From NCBI GenBank assembly GCA_963772825.1, contig CAVYYX010000006.1:62001-126000 (forward strand): 64,000 bases of DNA. Direction: 5' to 3'. Of this stretch, positions 25,124-33,320 are shown in pieces; position 1 is the first letter of the stretch, and each line of letters starts with the position of its first letter. Source of the DNA: Desertimonas sp963772825. Lineage in GTDB: Bacteria > Actinomycetota > Acidimicrobiia > Acidimicrobiales > Ilumatobacteraceae. A model generated the notes under the pieces. The model made no database searches and was not told the origin of the DNA. It saw only the letters and a program-made list of their open reading frames with translations. The position numbers were made by a program, and so were the translations under genes.

Positions 25124-25889
25124 TCACCACTTCTTCGAGCCGCCGCCGGCTCGCCCGGAGCTGCGCGAGCTCGACCCACCGCCGCCACCTCCGGAACTGC
25201 TCCGTGACGACCCCCAGCTGCTGAACGAGCTGCGCCGCCACGACGACCCGTTGTCCCAACTCGACCCGCCGCCGCCGGTGTCGCCGCGGTACCACTGGTA
25301 AATCGCGCCGGCCACGCCGAGCAGGACGATCAGCAAGAGCCAACCTGCCGGGAAGTCTGAGCCTGAGCCTGAGTCGCTCGACGAGAACGACGACGTCGAG
25401 CTCCCGGCCGACATGGAGTCGAGACGGCGCATCGCCGCCTCCACGGCACCGTCGTAGTCGCCGGCACGCAAATCGGTCGTCATCGCGTCGACGACCGCCT
25501 CCCACCCGTCTTCCAGACGGTCGGCATGGTCGGCCCCGTAGTACAGGGCCGACTCGCGCTCCGTCGGTGAGAACATCACGACGATGAGGTCGTCCGCCAG
25601 CTCACCGACTCCGGTTTCCCATCCGGGGCACTGGGCGATGAGCTGGTCGATGCGATCCTCGAGGTCGCCGTCGACGACCCGCTCGACCCGCACGTGCACC
25701 TCGGCGTCAGTTCGCGCCCCGTGGAGCTGATCAGCGGGCTGAGGGCGGCGGCGTCGACCTCGTCGGCGGGATCGAAGACCACCGCAGAACAGCCGAGCGG
25801 ATCGCCGCTGACGCCGACGCCATGCTCGGAGCGGCGAGCAACGCCACCGCAGCAGCGGCAGTCACCGATGAGGCGAGACGAATGTGCAT
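25124..25889 (-). CDS. TPM-domain (TLP18.3/Psb32/MOLO-1) membrane protein with Gly/Ser-rich tail, two apparent frameshifts
   Basis: Three adjacent frames together make one protein. MHIRLASSVT with a signal segment ending APSMASA starts at 25889; FDPADEVDAAALSPLISSTG is the start of a TPM domain; VHVRVERVVDGDLEDRIDQL onwards completes it. A transmembrane helix (WLLLIVLLGVAGAIYQW) and a tail of Ser, Trp and Gly runs ending GGGSKKW follow. Frame changes fall near 25785 and 25709-25713. Such TPM proteins with low-complexity tails are surface or membrane proteins of unclear function. The next gene upstream on the same strand encodes a small membrane protein with a similar Gly-rich tail. Confidence 0.7.
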
Positions 25890-25923
25890 GCTCGCTTGGA
25901 CGTTCGGGACGACCGATCGGTTC

Positions 25924-26211
25924 TCAGTCCCCGCCGCCGCCGCCACCGCCGTCGCCGCCACCTCCTCCCCCGTCGCTTGCGCCGCCGCCCCAGTCGGTGC
26001 TCCCGCCGCCCCAGTCGCCGGCGTCATGGCCGGGCGAGCTGTCAGTCGACCGATGGTCCCAGTCGGTTGACCAACCCGCGGCGAGTCCGGCTCCCGCGTC
26101 AGCACGGGAGCCGCCACCCGAGGGCAGTCCGTCGCGCCGGCCACGCAGCTTGGCGACGATCAGCATGAGGACGATGGCGGCGAGGCCGAAGATGACCAGA
26201 AACCAGAACAT
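25924..26211 (-). CDS. Small membrane protein with glycine/aspartate-rich tail
   Basis: A 95-residue protein. Residues 2-20 form one transmembrane helix (FWFLVIFGLAAIVLMLIVA), a basic stop-transfer stretch KLRGRRD follows, and the remainder is Gly, Asp, Ser and Trp with repeated WGGG and a poly-Gly end. No enzyme domain. The tail composition matches the neighbouring TPM protein, suggesting they act together at the membrane. It begins 6 bases after the stop of the esterase gene. Confidence 0.65.
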   Translation of the reverse strand: MFWFLVIFGLAAIVLMLIVAKLRGRRDGLPSGGGSRADAGAGLAAGWSTDWDHRSTDSSPGHDAGDWGGGSTDWGGGASDGGGGGGDGGGGGGGD

Positions 26212-26217
26212 CGCTGC

Positions 26218-27394
26218 TCAGCCCGTCGTCGCTGGCGATGGGGCACCGCAGTCGGTGCAGGTGACGTCGGCAACGTCCTCACCGGCGACGATGTCGGCGA
26301 CCCAGTCCGTCAGGGCGACGCCGTCGACCTCCATCTCGTAGAAGCCGTCGCCGAGCACCAACGTGTGGTCGGTTCCCGGCGCGGTGAAGCTGTGCTGGGT
26401 GACGCCGGCCGCCTCGATCGCCGCTTCGTTGGCGGCGATCGACGCAGCGAGATCCGACGTGTCCGAGCCGGTGATCGTCATGAACGCGGCCTGCACTTCG
26501 TCGTAGGCGTGGTCGAACCGTGACATGACGATCTCCGGGATCGTGCAGACCGGCCTGCACCCAGAAGCGCGGGATGCCCCAGTCCTGCGGTGTCAGTCCC
26601 TCGTTGACCTCCCAGTCGGGCATCGTCTCGAACGTGCCCCACAAACCGCCGAGCCCGGCGTTGAGGTCGGGATCGTCCGGGTAGGCGCCGGAGCCATCGG
26701 CGTACACGGTGACCTGGGCGTCGGGCAGCAGATCGGACACCAGCCCGGCGTACACCGGTGAGGCGATCGACCCGGCGCTCTCGCCGACGACGACCACCTG
26801 CTCGGCGTCGGCAAAGTTCTCTGCGAGGTACGAGAGCGCCGCCGTGCCGTTGACCATGCCGACATGCTCGACGGTCAGCTCCGGCGAGTACTCCCTGGTC
26901 ACGTCGCCGAGATGGACGTCGCCGGTGCAGTACGGCACGTAGACGAACGAGTAGTCGGCGAACGGGTTGTCCGGGTTGTCGAACGCGACGATGCCGCCCT
27001 TCGACGACGGCTCATCGTCGGGCGAGATGTTCCAGTCGTACGTCGTCGACTCCTCCTCGGTGAACGCGCACGAAGTCGGGTCGAAGCACGCCCCGCCGCC
27101 TTCGAGGAACAGCACGACCCGCGCCGGGTCGGCCTCCCGCACCCAGAAGTTGAACTCGGTTCCGTCGGCACACGCACAGTCGCCGCCCGGGACGACCTTC
27201 TCCCACACTGCGTCTGTGGCGACCGTCTCGGTGGCCGGCAACGTCGCGCCCGCCGGCCCTGCCGTGACCGTGGACGCCTCATCGGTGACCGGCGGCTCAC
27301 TCGTCGGCGGCGAACTCGCCGCCCCGGCGCCGGCCGTGGCGGTTGCCGCGATGACCGTGATCGTTGCCAGCGCGACAGCTCTCCAAGACCTCAT
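26218..27394 (-). CDS. Secreted pectinacetylesterase/NOTUM-like hydrolase, apparent frameshift
   Basis: A signal peptide (VALATITVIAATATAGAGA) and Thr/Ala-rich linker lead into an alpha/beta esterase: VVLFLEGGGACFDPTSCAF (oxyanion and disulfide region), YVPYCTGDVHLG, and the nucleophile in VVVGESAGSIASPVY. These match pectinacetylesterase-like carboxylesterases. The frame breaks at 26533-26538: after FWVQAGLHDP the family sequence continues one frame over as SRFDHAYDEVQAAFMTITGS to the stop at 26218. Restored length is about 390 residues. Probably exported; the acyl substrate is unknown. Confidence 0.75.
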
Positions 27395-27446
27395 CGATGA
27401 CCCCTTCCGGCAGCTTGGGAACCGACGCTAGCCGCGGGCGTCGTCG

Positions 27447-27907
27447 TCAGGGAGCGGCGCTGCGACGAGCCACCTGACCGCCGCCGAGCGATGAGCGATG
27501 AAGCAGGCCGGCGAGCCACGGCTCGGTGCGGTCGCCATCGCCCTCGTCGAGGCGAATGCGTCGTCGACCGACGACAGTGGCCCGACGCGTACGTCGGTGG
27601 TCAGCAGCACCGCCCGAGCGTTGCCTCGACCGTCGGTGGCGATCGAGAATTGGCCTGGCGCCGGTAGCGATGTCTGCTCGATCTCGAAGTCGGCGAACGC
27701 TGCGGCGGTGGCCCGTTTGGGTCCGTGGATGACGAGGTCGATCAACTCGTCGGCCAACTCCTGACTGTCACCGAACGGCTCGATGACCGACGGGAGTGGC
27801 GTTCCTGCGGCGATCGCCCCGCTCGCAGCCGCCCGATTCCAGAACGCCTCGACCTGCGCGAGGTCGATCGGCGGTAGCGGTGTCGCCACCCGGCCGATGG
27901 TACGCAT
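27447..27907 (-). CDS. ASCH-domain protein, apparent frameshift near the C-terminus
   Basis: An RNA-binding-like ASCH domain: FGDSQELADELIDLVIHGPKRATAAAF (GxKRAT signature near residue 64) and APGQFSIATDGRGNARAVLLTTDVRV. The conserved C-terminal DEGDGDRTEPW appears one frame over from about 27552 and ends at 27447, so one base is probably missing near 27552; in the uncorrected frame the stop is at 27428. ASCH proteins bind RNA or modified nucleosides (some are amidohydrolases of N4-acetylcytidine). Not in an obvious operon. Confidence 0.7.
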
Positions 27908-27965
27908 CGATCGGGCGAGTTCCGAGACCTTCAGCCGGTTCTCCTCGTGCCTCAGAGGAGTCCGC

Positions 27966-28013
27966 GAAGTCCCGACGTTTCGCGCTCATTTCGGCCCGTG
28001 TGGTCGGGACTTC
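27966..28013. terminator. Inverted repeat between ASCH and ftsB genes
   Basis: GAAGTCCCGAC (27966-27976) and GTCGGGACTTC (28003-28013) are perfect complements across 26 bases. It lies downstream of ftsB on the minus strand, so a terminator is likely; there is no T tract. Confidence 0.45.
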
Positions 28014-28051
28014 ACGATCCTGACGGGCCCGCTGGCGCAAATCGGCGCGGG

Positions 28052-28699
28052 TCAGGGGGTCGCGGTGGTCGTCGGCGCTGCCGTCGCTGGCGCCACCGTC
28101 GTCGGCACAGCTGCCGTCGTCGCGGGCGCGGCGGTCGTCGTCGCTGCGGCTGTCGTCGTCGCTGCGGCTGTCGTCGTCGGAGCAGGCTCGCTCGACGGTG
28201 GCACGCCGAGCGAGGCCCGCACGGCGAGGATCGCCTCGACTTGCGAGTACGGCCATCCACCGGGAAGGTCGGTGGGCAGCGGCGGGAGCTCGAGCATCGT
28301 TTGGCGGTGGTCGCCGGGTTCGACGAGGCCGAGCTCGTCACGAGCCGCCTCGCGGATTCCATCGTCCGTCTTCAGCCGTCCGACCTCGCCCTCGAGATCG
28401 TGGTTCACCGCCTGGAGCTCCGTGAGCTCGTGGTCGAGGGCCTGCAACTCGCCGTCCTGGTCGAACCACGTGCGCACCGGCAGGCCGAACAAGGCGGCGG
28501 CGATCGCCCCCGCGACGACGAGGGCGGCGAGCCCGAACAACCACGTCGAGGTGACGCGCGACAGCGGCGCCCTGGGCACGAACCGCCTGCGGCGTACGTC
28601 GCCGACGCGGGAGCGACCGGCGTCGGAGGCGCGACGATTCGGTGGTCGCCGAATCGTGGTCGTCAGGTGACTACCAGCGTCGTGCCGCCGTTCGTCCAT
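28052..28699 (-). CDS. ftsB: FtsB/DivIC-like septum formation initiator
   Basis: A 215-residue bitopic protein: basic cytoplasmic N-terminus (about 1-50), one transmembrane helix (WLFGLAALVVAGAIAAALFG, about 54-73), then a periplasmic coiled coil (LQALDHELTELQAVNHDLEG) and the conserved REAARDELGLVEPGD. It joins FtsL/FtsQ in the divisome. The tail from about residue 168 is a low-complexity series of TTTAAA units, likely a wall-spanning linker. Position behind eno is the usual actinobacterial arrangement, though here the two genes are divergent. Confidence 0.8.
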   Translation of the reverse strand: MDERRHDAGSHLTTTIRRPPNRRASDAGRSRVGDVRRRRFVPRAPLSRVTSTWLFGLAALVVAGAIAAALFGLPVRTWFDQDGELQALDHELTELQAVNHDLEGEVGRLKTDDGIREAARDELGLVEPGDHRQTMLELPPLPTDLPGGWPYSQVEAILAVRASLGVPPSSEPAPTTTAAATTTAAATTTAAPATTAAVPTTVAPATAAPTTTATP

Positions 28700-28767
28700 A
28701 GGGGCAGCTAGTTTCGCAGCTCCTCATCACCAAACCGCGGCACCCGACGTCATCGGACCACGGCGGG

Positions 28768-28773
28768 TAGGTT
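28768..28773 (+). promoter_or_regulatory. Candidate -10 box (TAGGTT) of eno, leaderless
   Basis: TAGGTT ends 8 bases before the GTG start at 28782; there is no ribosome site between. Confidence 0.55.
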
Positions 28774-28781
28774 GCCGAGCC

Positions 28782-30056
28782 GTGAGTGAGATCGTCGAAA
28801 TCATCGGGCGCGAGATCATCGATTCGCGCGGCAACCCGACTGTGGAGGTCGAAGTCGTCCTCGACAGCGGCGCGTCTGGACGCGCCGCCGTGCCCAGCGG
28901 CGCGTCGACAGGTGAGCACGAGGCCGTCGAGCTGCGCGACGGTGGCGAGCGCTACGGCGGAAAGGGTGTCCAGCGCGCCGTCGGCGCCATCAACGGCGAG
29001 ATCGCCGACGCCCTCGACGGCTTCGATGCGATGTCCCAGCGCGTCATCGACACGCTGCTGTGCGATCTCGACGGGACCGACAACAAGGCGCGACTCGGCG
29101 CCAATGCGATCCTCGGGGTCAGCCTGGCGGTGGCCAAGGCGGCCGCCGACGAGCTGGACGTGCCGCTGTACCGCCACGTCGGCGGTGCCAACGCCCACGT
29201 CCTCCCCGTGCCGATGATGAACGTGATCAACGGCGGCGTGCACGCCGACAACTCGATCGACCTCCAAGAGTTCATGGTCATGCCCGTCGGAGCGCCGAGC
29301 TACGGCGAGGCCCTGCGTTGGGGGGTCGAGACGTACCACACACTGAAGCGGCTGCTCCACGAGCGCGGGCTCTCGACAGCGGTCGGCGACGAAGGCGGCT
29401 TCGCTCCCGACCTGCCGTCCAACGAAGAGGCCATCGTGATCCTCGTCGAGGCGATCACGGCAGCCGGGTTCGTACCTGGCGAGCAGATCGCCATCGCTCT
29501 CGACCCAGCGGTCAGTGAGCTGTACCGAGACGGGGCCTACCACCTCGAGGGCGAAGGCAAGGTGCTCGACGCCGAACAACTCGTCGGCTACTGGCAGCGC
29601 CTCGTCGAGCAGTACCCGATCGTGTCGATCGAGGACGGCATGGCCGAGGACGACTGGGACGGCTGGGCCCACCTGACCGGCACGATCGGCCACCGGGTCC
29701 AGCTCGTCGGCGACGATCTGTTCGTCACCAACGTGCGCCGCCTCCGCCAGGGCATCGACCGCCGCGTCGCCAACTCCGTGCTCGTCAAGGTCAACCAGAT
29801 CGGCACGCTGACCGAGACCCTCGACACCGTCGAGCTGGCCGCCCGCAACGGGTACACGGCGGTGATGAGCCATCGCAGCGGGGAGACCGAAGACGCCACG
29901 ATCGCCGACCTCGCCGTGGCGACGAACTGCGGACAGATCAAGACCGGCGCCCCGGCACGCTCTGACCGCGTCGCCAAGTACAACCAGCTGCTGCGCATCG
30001 AAGCCGACCTCGGCGAGGCCGCCGCCTACCGCGGCCGTTCGGCCCTCGCCCGGTAG
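28782..30056 (+). CDS. eno: Enolase (phosphopyruvate hydratase)
   Basis: Converts 2-phosphoglycerate to PEP in glycolysis; cytoplasmic, Mg-dependent. Full length at 424 residues. Visible: IIDSRGNPTVEVEV, PSGASTGEHEAVELRDG with the flexible catalytic loop, LQEFMVMPVGA, Glu and Asp metal ligands in SIEDGMAEDDWDGW and VGDDLFVTN, catalytic Lys in VLVKVNQIGTLTE, and SHRSGETED. GTG start supported by a TAGGTT box 8 bases upstream. The ending ALAR is followed by a palindrome shared with the convergent gene. Confidence 0.97.
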   Translation: MSEIVEIIGREIIDSRGNPTVEVEVVLDSGASGRAAVPSGASTGEHEAVELRDGGERYGGKGVQRAVGAINGEIADALDGFDAMSQRVIDTLLCDLDGTDNKARLGANAILGVSLAVAKAAADELDVPLYRHVGGANAHVLPVPMMNVINGGVHADNSIDLQEFMVMPVGAPSYGEALRWGVETYHTLKRLLHERGLSTAVGDEGGFAPDLPSNEEAIVILVEAITAAGFVPGEQIAIALDPAVSELYRDGAYHLEGEGKVLDAEQLVGYWQRLVEQYPIVSIEDGMAEDDWDGWAHLTGTIGHRVQLVGDDLFVTNVRRLRQGIDRRVANSVLVKVNQIGTLTETLDTVELAARNGYTAVMSHRSGETEDATIADLAVATNCGQIKTGAPARSDRVAKYNQLLRIEADLGEAAAYRGRSALAR

Positions 30057-30058
30057 CT

Positions 30059-30103
30059 CTGTGTAAGCGTGTGAGCGATCTGCGGGCTTACACGCTTACA
30101 CAG
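30059..30103. terminator. Near-perfect palindrome at the eno / DUF4032 junction
   Basis: Arms 30059-30076 and 30086-30103 (CTGTGTAAGCGTGTGAGC against its complement, 17 of 18 paired) with a 9-base loop. It begins 3 bases after the eno stop and contains the stop codon of the opposite gene, so it can terminate both transcripts. Confidence 0.65.
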
Positions 30104-31355
30104 ACGGGCTTGGCGGGATGATCGGCAGCTCCATCGTGTGGTCGAGGCGCACCTGCTCGTCGGGGGCCCCGCTGAGGATCTCGGTCGAGTAGGCGTCGAC
30201 GGCCTCCTCGATCGTCACGTCGCGACCCTCTCGCTCGGAGAGGTACCAGCGGTGCTCGAGCACCTGGTGGTAGATCTCCGCCGCCTGCAGCTTGCCGACC
30301 TGCTCCTGCGGGATCTTGGCAATCGTCGGCTCGAAGCGCTGGTCGAGCCAGCGCACGGCGACGATGTTCTCGGGCAGCGACTTGCCGGACGACTCCCGCA
30401 GCTCGGTGCCGAACGCGCGGATGTCGTTGAGAAGGCGCCGCGCCTGGTTCTCCGCGGCGACGAGGCCGGTGAGCGAGGCCAGCCGGTCCTCGTGGTAACC
30501 GGATTCGACGACCCGCGGGGTGACGCTTAGCCGCTGGCCCTCCTCGTCGGCGATGACGTCCATCTCGGCGACGTCGAAACCGAGGTCGTGGAGGCGCTCG
30601 ATGCGCTTCTCGACCCGCCACAACTCGTCGAGCTGGAACTCCTGGCCCTCGGTCAGCTCGACCCACAACGAGGCGTAGCGGTCCTCGATGTTCGTCGCCA
30701 CCTCCCAAGGGTCGACGTCCTCCACGAGGCGCCCACCGATCTGCAGGTCGAGCAGCCCGCCGGCGACGTTCTCGGTGGCGATGTCGAGGTCCATCTTGCG
30801 CTGCCCGTCGGTCAGCGACGGGTAGCGCTCGGACGTCTCGACGTCGATGACGAACGCCGACAGCGCTCCGGCATCTCGGCGGAACAGCGTGTTCGACAGC
30901 GAACAGTCGCCCCAGAAGAAACCCGCCAGATGAAGGCGCACGAGCAGTCCGACAAGGGCATCGAGGAGGTTCTCGCCGAGATACGGGATGCGCAAGCCAC
31001 GACCCGACAGCAGCGAGCGGTACGGCAACGAGTAATCGAGGTGGCGGGTGACGAGGAGGCCGTCGCGATCGCCGGTCCGTTCGGTGACGGCGGCGACGAC
31101 ATCGACGGTCGGCAGATCGTCGTCGTCCAGACTGCGCAGCAGGCGGTACTCACGCAGCACGAGGTGGTCGGGAAGCTCCTTGACGACGTAGGAGCGGCGC
31201 CGATGCCCCTCCCCCAGCTCGACGAGGCGAACGACATGGCGGTGCAAGCCGGACACCTCGTGGATGCTCGGCAACGACCAGTCGGACAGGTCGGTTCCGA
31301 ACGGGAGCAGACCGAGGTCTGGATGTTCGGCGGGGCTGGCGAGCTGCAAGCGCAC
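30096..31355 (-). CDS. DUF4032-type protein with a kinase-like (LPS kinase) fold
   Basis: A 419-residue actinobacterial protein. Residues ~70-190 have protein-kinase-like features: FFWGDCSLSNTLFRRD (HxD-loop equivalent with Asn) and AFVIDVETSERYP (DFG-like Asp). The C-terminal ~220 residues are the DUF4032 region (WVELTEGQEFQLDELWRVEK, and RWYLSEREGRDVTIEEAVDAY). Function unknown; a phosphotransferase is possible. Start is GTG 31355 (RLQLASPAEHPDLGLLPFG). It lies only 22 bases from the divergent AAA+ gene, with a shared GGTATACC box between. Confidence 0.75.
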   Translation of the reverse strand: MRLQLASPAEHPDLGLLPFGTDLSDWSLPSIHEVSGLHRHVVRLVELGEGHRRRSYVVKELPDHLVLREYRLLRSLDDDDLPTVDVVAAVTERTGDRDGLLVTRHLDYSLPYRSLLSGRGLRIPYLGENLLDALVGLLVRLHLAGFFWGDCSLSNTLFRRDAGALSAFVIDVETSERYPSLTDGQRKMDLDIATENVAGGLLDLQIGGRLVEDVDPWEVATNIEDRYASLWVELTEGQEFQLDELWRVEKRIERLHDLGFDVAEMDVIADEEGQRLSVTPRVVESGYHEDRLASLTGLVAAENQARRLLNDIRAFGTELRESSGKSLPENIVAVRWLDQRFEPTIAKIPQEQVGKLQAAEIYHQVLEHRWYLSEREGRDVTIEEAVDAYSTEILSGAPDEQVRLDHTMELPIIPPSPSV

Positions 31356-31361
31356 CAATGG

Positions 31362-31369
31362 GGTATACC
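31362..31369. promoter_or_regulatory. Shared palindromic -10 element GGTATACC between divergent genes
   Basis: GGTATACC is its own complement. Read on plus it puts TATACC 8 bases before ATG 31378; read on minus it puts TATACC 6 bases before GTG 31355. Both messages would be leaderless and the two polymerases would compete. Confidence 0.5.
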
Positions 31370-31377
31370 AACACCGA

Positions 31378-32400
31378 ATGCCTTCTGATGAACGAAACCT
31401 CATTGCCGCCCTCGAGGCTGCGGTCGCCGCCGACGAGTCGAACCTCGTGCTGCGCGCCCACCTTGCGCAGCAGCTCAGCGATGCCGGCCGGCACGCCGAG
31501 GCACTGAACCACGCGTCTCGGGTGCTCATTGCGAGTCCGACGGACCCCACGCGCTGGCCGTGATGGCGGCGGCCACGGCGGCGTTGCAGGGCACCCGCCC
31601 GCCGACACCGTCGGCAGGGCGTGCTGCGGCGATCACGTCCCGACACCGCCGACGAGTTGTCGACCAGTGGGCCGACAACGAACCACTGGTCGAGATGGCG
31701 TCGATGGCCGGCCTCCCCGGCGTGCGCCTCGCGGACATCGGCGGCATGGAACAGGTCAAGCAGCGCCTCTCCGCCTCGTTCCTCGAACCACTTCGAAATC
31801 CGGAGATCGCCGCCCGGTTCGGCAAGTCGCTGCGTGGCGGGCTCTTGTTGTGGGGGCCGCCCGGCTGTGGCAAGACGTTCATCGCCCGGGCCCTGGCCGG
31901 CGAGTTGGGTGCCAGCTTCCTCGTCGTCGGCCTCAACGACGTCCTCGAGATGTGGGTCGGCAAGAGCGAGCAGAACCTCCACGAGGTCTTCGAGGAGGCT
32001 CGCCGGAGCCGCCCATGTGTGCTGTTCTTCGACGAGCTCGACGCGATCGGGCAACGCCGCGCCAACCTCCGCTCGGCGAGTGCCACGTTCCGCAACGTCG
32101 TCAACCTGTTCCTCGCCGAGCTCGACGGCGCCGACGCCGACAACGACGGCGTGTTCGTCCTCGGTGCCACGAACCACCCTTGGGACGTCGACGCCGCGCT
32201 CGATGCGCCCAGGTCGTTTCGACCGCACGCTGCTCGTGTTACCGCCCGACCTCGAAGCCCGTCGATCCCACGGGCACGTGAGGTCGAGTCCGCACAGCTC
32301 GCAACTTCGCCACGTACAGCAACGACACCGGATGTACGACGAGCTGGTCGACTACCTCAAGGGCGGCTCGACGGGTCGGTGGAAGCGCGGCGGGCGGTGA
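31378..32400 (+). pseudogene. AAA+ ATPase with TPR-like N-terminus, frame-broken and internally shortened
   Basis: N-terminal helical repeat (ADESNLVLRAHLAQQLSDAG), then after one missing C in the run 31545-31548 an AAA+ module: VRLADIGGMEQVKQRL, Walker A WGPPGCGKTFIARAL, Walker B CVLFFDELDAIGQRR and sensor 1 GVFVLGATNHPWDVD. A second frame change near 32200-32206 gives RPGRFDRTLLVLPPDLEAR. The small helical lid that should follow (about 80-100 residues) is missing; fragments such as ARNFATYSNDTG and MYDELVDYL, which look like the protein's extreme C-terminus, follow in mixed frames. So this copy has at least three shifts and one internal loss. Its stop overlaps the TPR gene start by 4 bases (GTGA). 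Confidence 0.7.
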
Positions 32401-33306
32401 CGAACGAGCCCAACCTCGCAGACCGCGTCGAGCGCCCTGATGAAGCTCCGGAAGTACGCAGACGCCGCGGCACTGGCGCGCCAGGGGCTGGCGACGAATC
32501 CCGACAGTGTCCAGCTCAACGTCTTGCTCTCGACGGCGCTGTGTCAGGCCGGTCGGTACGACGATGCCGTGGACGCTGCCCGACGAGCCGTCGTGCTCAG
32601 GCCGGAGAACTACGCAACCCAGCGGACGCTCGGCTGGGCGACGAACAAGGCCGGGCGCAGCGACGAGGCCAAGGCGATCCTCAACCATGCCCTCTCGCTC
32701 AACCCGGATGACGTGATGACCCACGTCATGCTCGCTGATGCGTGGCTGGGCTCGATCCCTCCCGGGATACCCAGGAAGGCGCTCAAGGGCTCGCAGATCG
32801 TTCGCGAGGCCGACCGCCACGGGGCCGAGGCGATCCGCCTCGACCCGGAATCCGCCTCCGGCTACAACATCCGGGCCAAGGCGGCGATCCTCGCGGACGA
32901 TGCCCTTCAGGCGTCGTCGTGGGCCCACGAGGCAGTCAATCGCGAGCCGAACAACGCAACCGCCCATCAGGTTCTCGGCATGTCTGCACAACTGCTCGGC
33001 GACACGAAGGCGGCCGCCGACCACTACGTCAATGCCGGCAAGATCGACCCCCGTGGCGCGCTGTCCACGGAACTGATGCGAAGCCTGCGGAGCAAGGCGC
33101 CGTTCGGCGTGCTGATGGCGTTCATCCTGATCCGCCTGATCTCGATCCCGTTCCACGATGGGAGCGGCGTCGTCCAAGCGATCGGCCTCGGAGTCATCGT
33201 GGCATTCCTCGTGTTCATCTACGTCGTGTGGCCGCGCTGGAACGCCAGGCGGATGATGTCGGACGAGGCCCGCCAGGTGCTGGCCCGCGATCGCCAGTTG
33301 CGCTGA
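32397..33306 (+). CDS. TPR-repeat membrane protein, apparent frameshift near the start
   Basis: Residues from about 15 to 215 form tetratricopeptide repeats (DAAALARQGLATNPDSVQLN, AGRYDDAVDAARRAVVLRPEN, AGRSDEAKAILNHALSLNP), a protein-interaction scaffold. Two C-terminal membrane helices follow (GVLMAFILIRLISIPF and IGLGVIVAFLVFIYVVW). GTG 32397 overlaps the stop of the AAA+ gene and reads TNEPNLADRVER, but one base appears missing near 32432-32437 before LMKLRKYADAAA; the main frame is clean from ATG 32440. The coupling suggests the TPR protein anchors or feeds the AAA+ ATPase. Confidence 0.75.
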
Positions 33307-33320
33307 TCGCGAAACGCTGA

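Noticed and set aside
30096..32228. 710-codon minus-strand frame as one protein
   Set aside because: Sequence before GTG 31355 is antisense to the AAA+ gene and has no family features; homology starts at RLQLASPAEHP.
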